A stretch of 6,522 nt of DNA from positions 1 to 6,522 of the forward strand of contig JAISHZ010000146.1 of assembly GCA_031262285.1 (NCBI GenBank). Reading direction: 5' to 3'. Source of the DNA: Lachnospiraceae bacterium. GTDB lineage: Bacteria > Bacillota_A > Clostridia > Lachnospirales > Lachnospiraceae. The position numbers and the translations under genes were made by a program. Positions 6,038 to 6,522 of this stretch are shown here, one piece after another (positions within the stretch are counted from its first letter, which is position 1; the number at the start of each line of letters is the position of its first letter). The notes under the pieces are model-generated. The model was given only the letters and a program-made list of their open reading frames with translations, had not been told where the DNA came from and made no database searches.

Positions 6038-6069
6038 AAAAGACACCCTTACGTTTGAAGAGTGTCTTT
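6038..6069 (-). terminator. Terminator-like hairpin between secG and rnr
   Basis: In the minus-strand RNA, AAAGACACTCTT (6069-6058) pairs with AAGGGTGTCTTT (6050-6039) over 12 bp with one G-U wobble, around a 7-nt loop. It ends in a UUUU run of which three Us can also pair in the stem. It lies 39 nt after the secG stop and 55 nt before rnr. The short U-run suggests a weak or partial terminator, so rnr may be reached by read-through from the secG promoter. I found no convincing separate rnr promoter, though a TATGAT at about 6039-6034 could be a -10 box with a poor -35. Confidence 0.65.
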
Positions 6070-6108
6070 ACAAATCAGTTTGTACCTCCCATCGAGGATC
6101 TTTGGCAT

Positions 6109-6348
6109 TTAAAACACGTTCAGATTCAAAATCGCTGCCAAAACCATAAAGGAAACTGCTAATACTTTGGTCAATTTCACCAAAAAGCCTTCCATCGAAC
6201 GGCCTTTGTTCTTACCCCAGTAAGTCTCTGCCATCCCACTAATGGCACCAAGACCTGCTGATTTTCCCTCTTGCATAAGCACAAGCACTGTAAGTGCTAT
6301 ACACACCAAGATAAATACGATCATTAATACGATTCTAAACGCTGCCAT
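6109..6348 (-). CDS. secG: Preprotein translocase subunit SecG
   Basis: SecG is the small membrane subunit of the SecYEG channel that assists protein export. The 79-residue product has the family form: a first membrane segment (about residues 4-25, FRIVLMIVFILVCIALTVLVLM), the conserved cytoplasmic stretch QEGKSAGLGAISG (26-38) with a basic, glycine-rich loop GKNKGR (45-50), and a second segment (about 58-78). Length is typical. I chose ATG 6348, 10 nt after AGGAGG (6359-6364). An in-frame TTG at 6354 is only 4 nt from that site and would add two residues (Met-Thr), so it remains possible. A good promoter lies about 60 nt upstream, and a terminator-like hairpin follows, so secG may be partly monocistronic. 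The secG-rnr-smpB order is familiar in Firmicutes. Identification is firm. Confidence 0.96.
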   Translation of the reverse strand: MAAFRIVLMIVFILVCIALTVLVLMQEGKSAGLGAISGMAETYWGKNKGRSMEGFLVKLTKVLAVSFMVLAAILNLNVF

Positions 6349-6358
6349 TGTCAATCAA

Positions 6359-6364
6359 CCTCCT
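6359..6364 (-). promoter_or_regulatory. Ribosome binding site of secG
   Basis: AGGAGG precedes two possible starts: TTG at 6354 (4-nt spacer) and ATG at 6348 (10-nt spacer). Both distances are off the optimum, so the start is decided mainly by codon type. Confidence 0.75.
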
Positions 6365-6406
6365 AAACGCTCCTGTTTTTTGTATAAGCTTTTACTATCG
6401 TTCCCC

Positions 6407-6435
6407 ATTTTACCACGTGTGACGAATACATACAA
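6407..6435 (-). promoter_or_regulatory. Sigma-A-type promoter of secG
   Basis: The minus strand reads TTGTAT (6435-6430), a 17-nt spacer, then TAAAAT (6412-6407) preceded by TGG, an extended -10 (TGn). Spacing is optimal, and the extended -10 compensates for a -35 with 4 of 6 consensus bases. The start should fall near 6400, giving a leader of about 50 nt before secG. The transcript could continue into rnr and smpB if the hairpin at 6038-6069 is leaky. Confidence 0.7.
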
Positions 6436-6461
6436 GTTTTTCTAAGCAAGAAAATATTACA

Positions 6462-6479
6462 TATTGTTACTATTGTTAC
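6462..6479 (-). repeat. Perfect tandem 9-bp repeat upstream of the secG promoter
   Basis: GTAACAATA occurs twice head to tail on the minus strand (6479-6471 and 6470-6462), 26 bp upstream of the -35 box. A related GTAATATT follows at about 6460-6453. The position would suit an activator or repressor site, or an AT-rich upstream promoter element. No known factor is recognised. Confidence 0.6.
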
Positions 6480-6522
6480 AGTCACGCGTTCGCCGATGTA
6501 CATTCAAAGGCAGTGTATCCCG
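6480..6522. other. Unassigned right edge, possibly the 3' end of a neighbouring gene
   Basis: This stretch is richer in G and C than the promoter region beside it. On the minus strand two frames are open from the edge: one ends at TGA 6484-6482 (last 12 residues GYTAFECTSANA), the other runs on to TAA 6459-6457. Neither tail is recognised, and no tRNA or terminator is visible. Upstream sequence would be needed to assign it. Confidence 0.25.

Noticed and set aside
6018..6045. A separate rnr promoter using TATGAT at about 6039-6034
   Set aside because: The best -35 at 17-nt spacing, TCTTCA, matches consensus at only 3 of 6 bases and lies within the hairpin. It is too weak to list as a feature.
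1..6522. Any mobile element, defence island, CRISPR array or new multi-gene system
   Set aside because: All genes are conserved housekeeping genes on one strand with ordinary spacing. No transposase, repeat array, integrase, toxin-antitoxin pair or foreign-looking composition was seen.

Overview
This window is a stretch of core bacterial chromosome in which every convincing gene lies on the minus strand, so transcription runs from high to low coordinates. The gene set and order point to a Firmicute, probably of the class Clostridia and perhaps Lachnospiraceae-like. The evidence is strong AGGAGG-type Shine-Dalgarno (SD) sites, a ribosomal protein L27 with the Firmicute-type cleavable N-terminus beside its protease gene prp, an rplU-prp-rpmA-obgE-yhbY-nadD run, and secG-rnr-smpB next to it. 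The family-level placement is inference from gene order and protein character; no database search was possible.

Layout in transcription order. The right edge (6436-6522) holds an unassigned piece, possibly the 3' end of an unseen gene. Next come a tandem 9-bp repeat and a good sigma-A-type promoter (6407-6435), then secG (6109-6348), a terminator-like hairpin (6038-6069), rnr (4003-5982) and smpB (3464-3952). A near-consensus promoter (3403-3431) then drives a roughly 124-nt structured leader (3274-3397) and the tightly packed rplU (2968-3273), prp (2633-2965) and rpmA (2337-2636). A terminator-like hairpin (2245-2279) stands between rpmA and obgE (945-2234). It is followed by yhbY (499-834) and nadD (1-545, cut by the left edge just after its SSTNIR motif).

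The genes form three functional themes. SecG is a membrane subunit of the Sec translocon. RNase R and SmpB act in ribosome rescue and RNA quality control; the tmRNA gene that often follows smpB in Firmicutes is not here. L21, L27, the L27-processing protease Prp, the ribosome-assembly GTPase ObgE and the RNA-binding YhbY all serve the large ribosomal subunit, while NadD makes NAD. No mobile element, CRISPR array, tRNA, rRNA, pseudogene or foreign-looking island was seen, and no gap between genes exceeds 190 bases.

I found no sign of a new multi-gene system. The most interesting signals are regulatory or architectural: the strong terminator-like hairpin whose U-run ends directly at the obgE SD, the structured rplU leader, a short RNase R lacking both the usual N-terminal winged-helix region and the basic tail, and several short repeats and hairpins near start sites.
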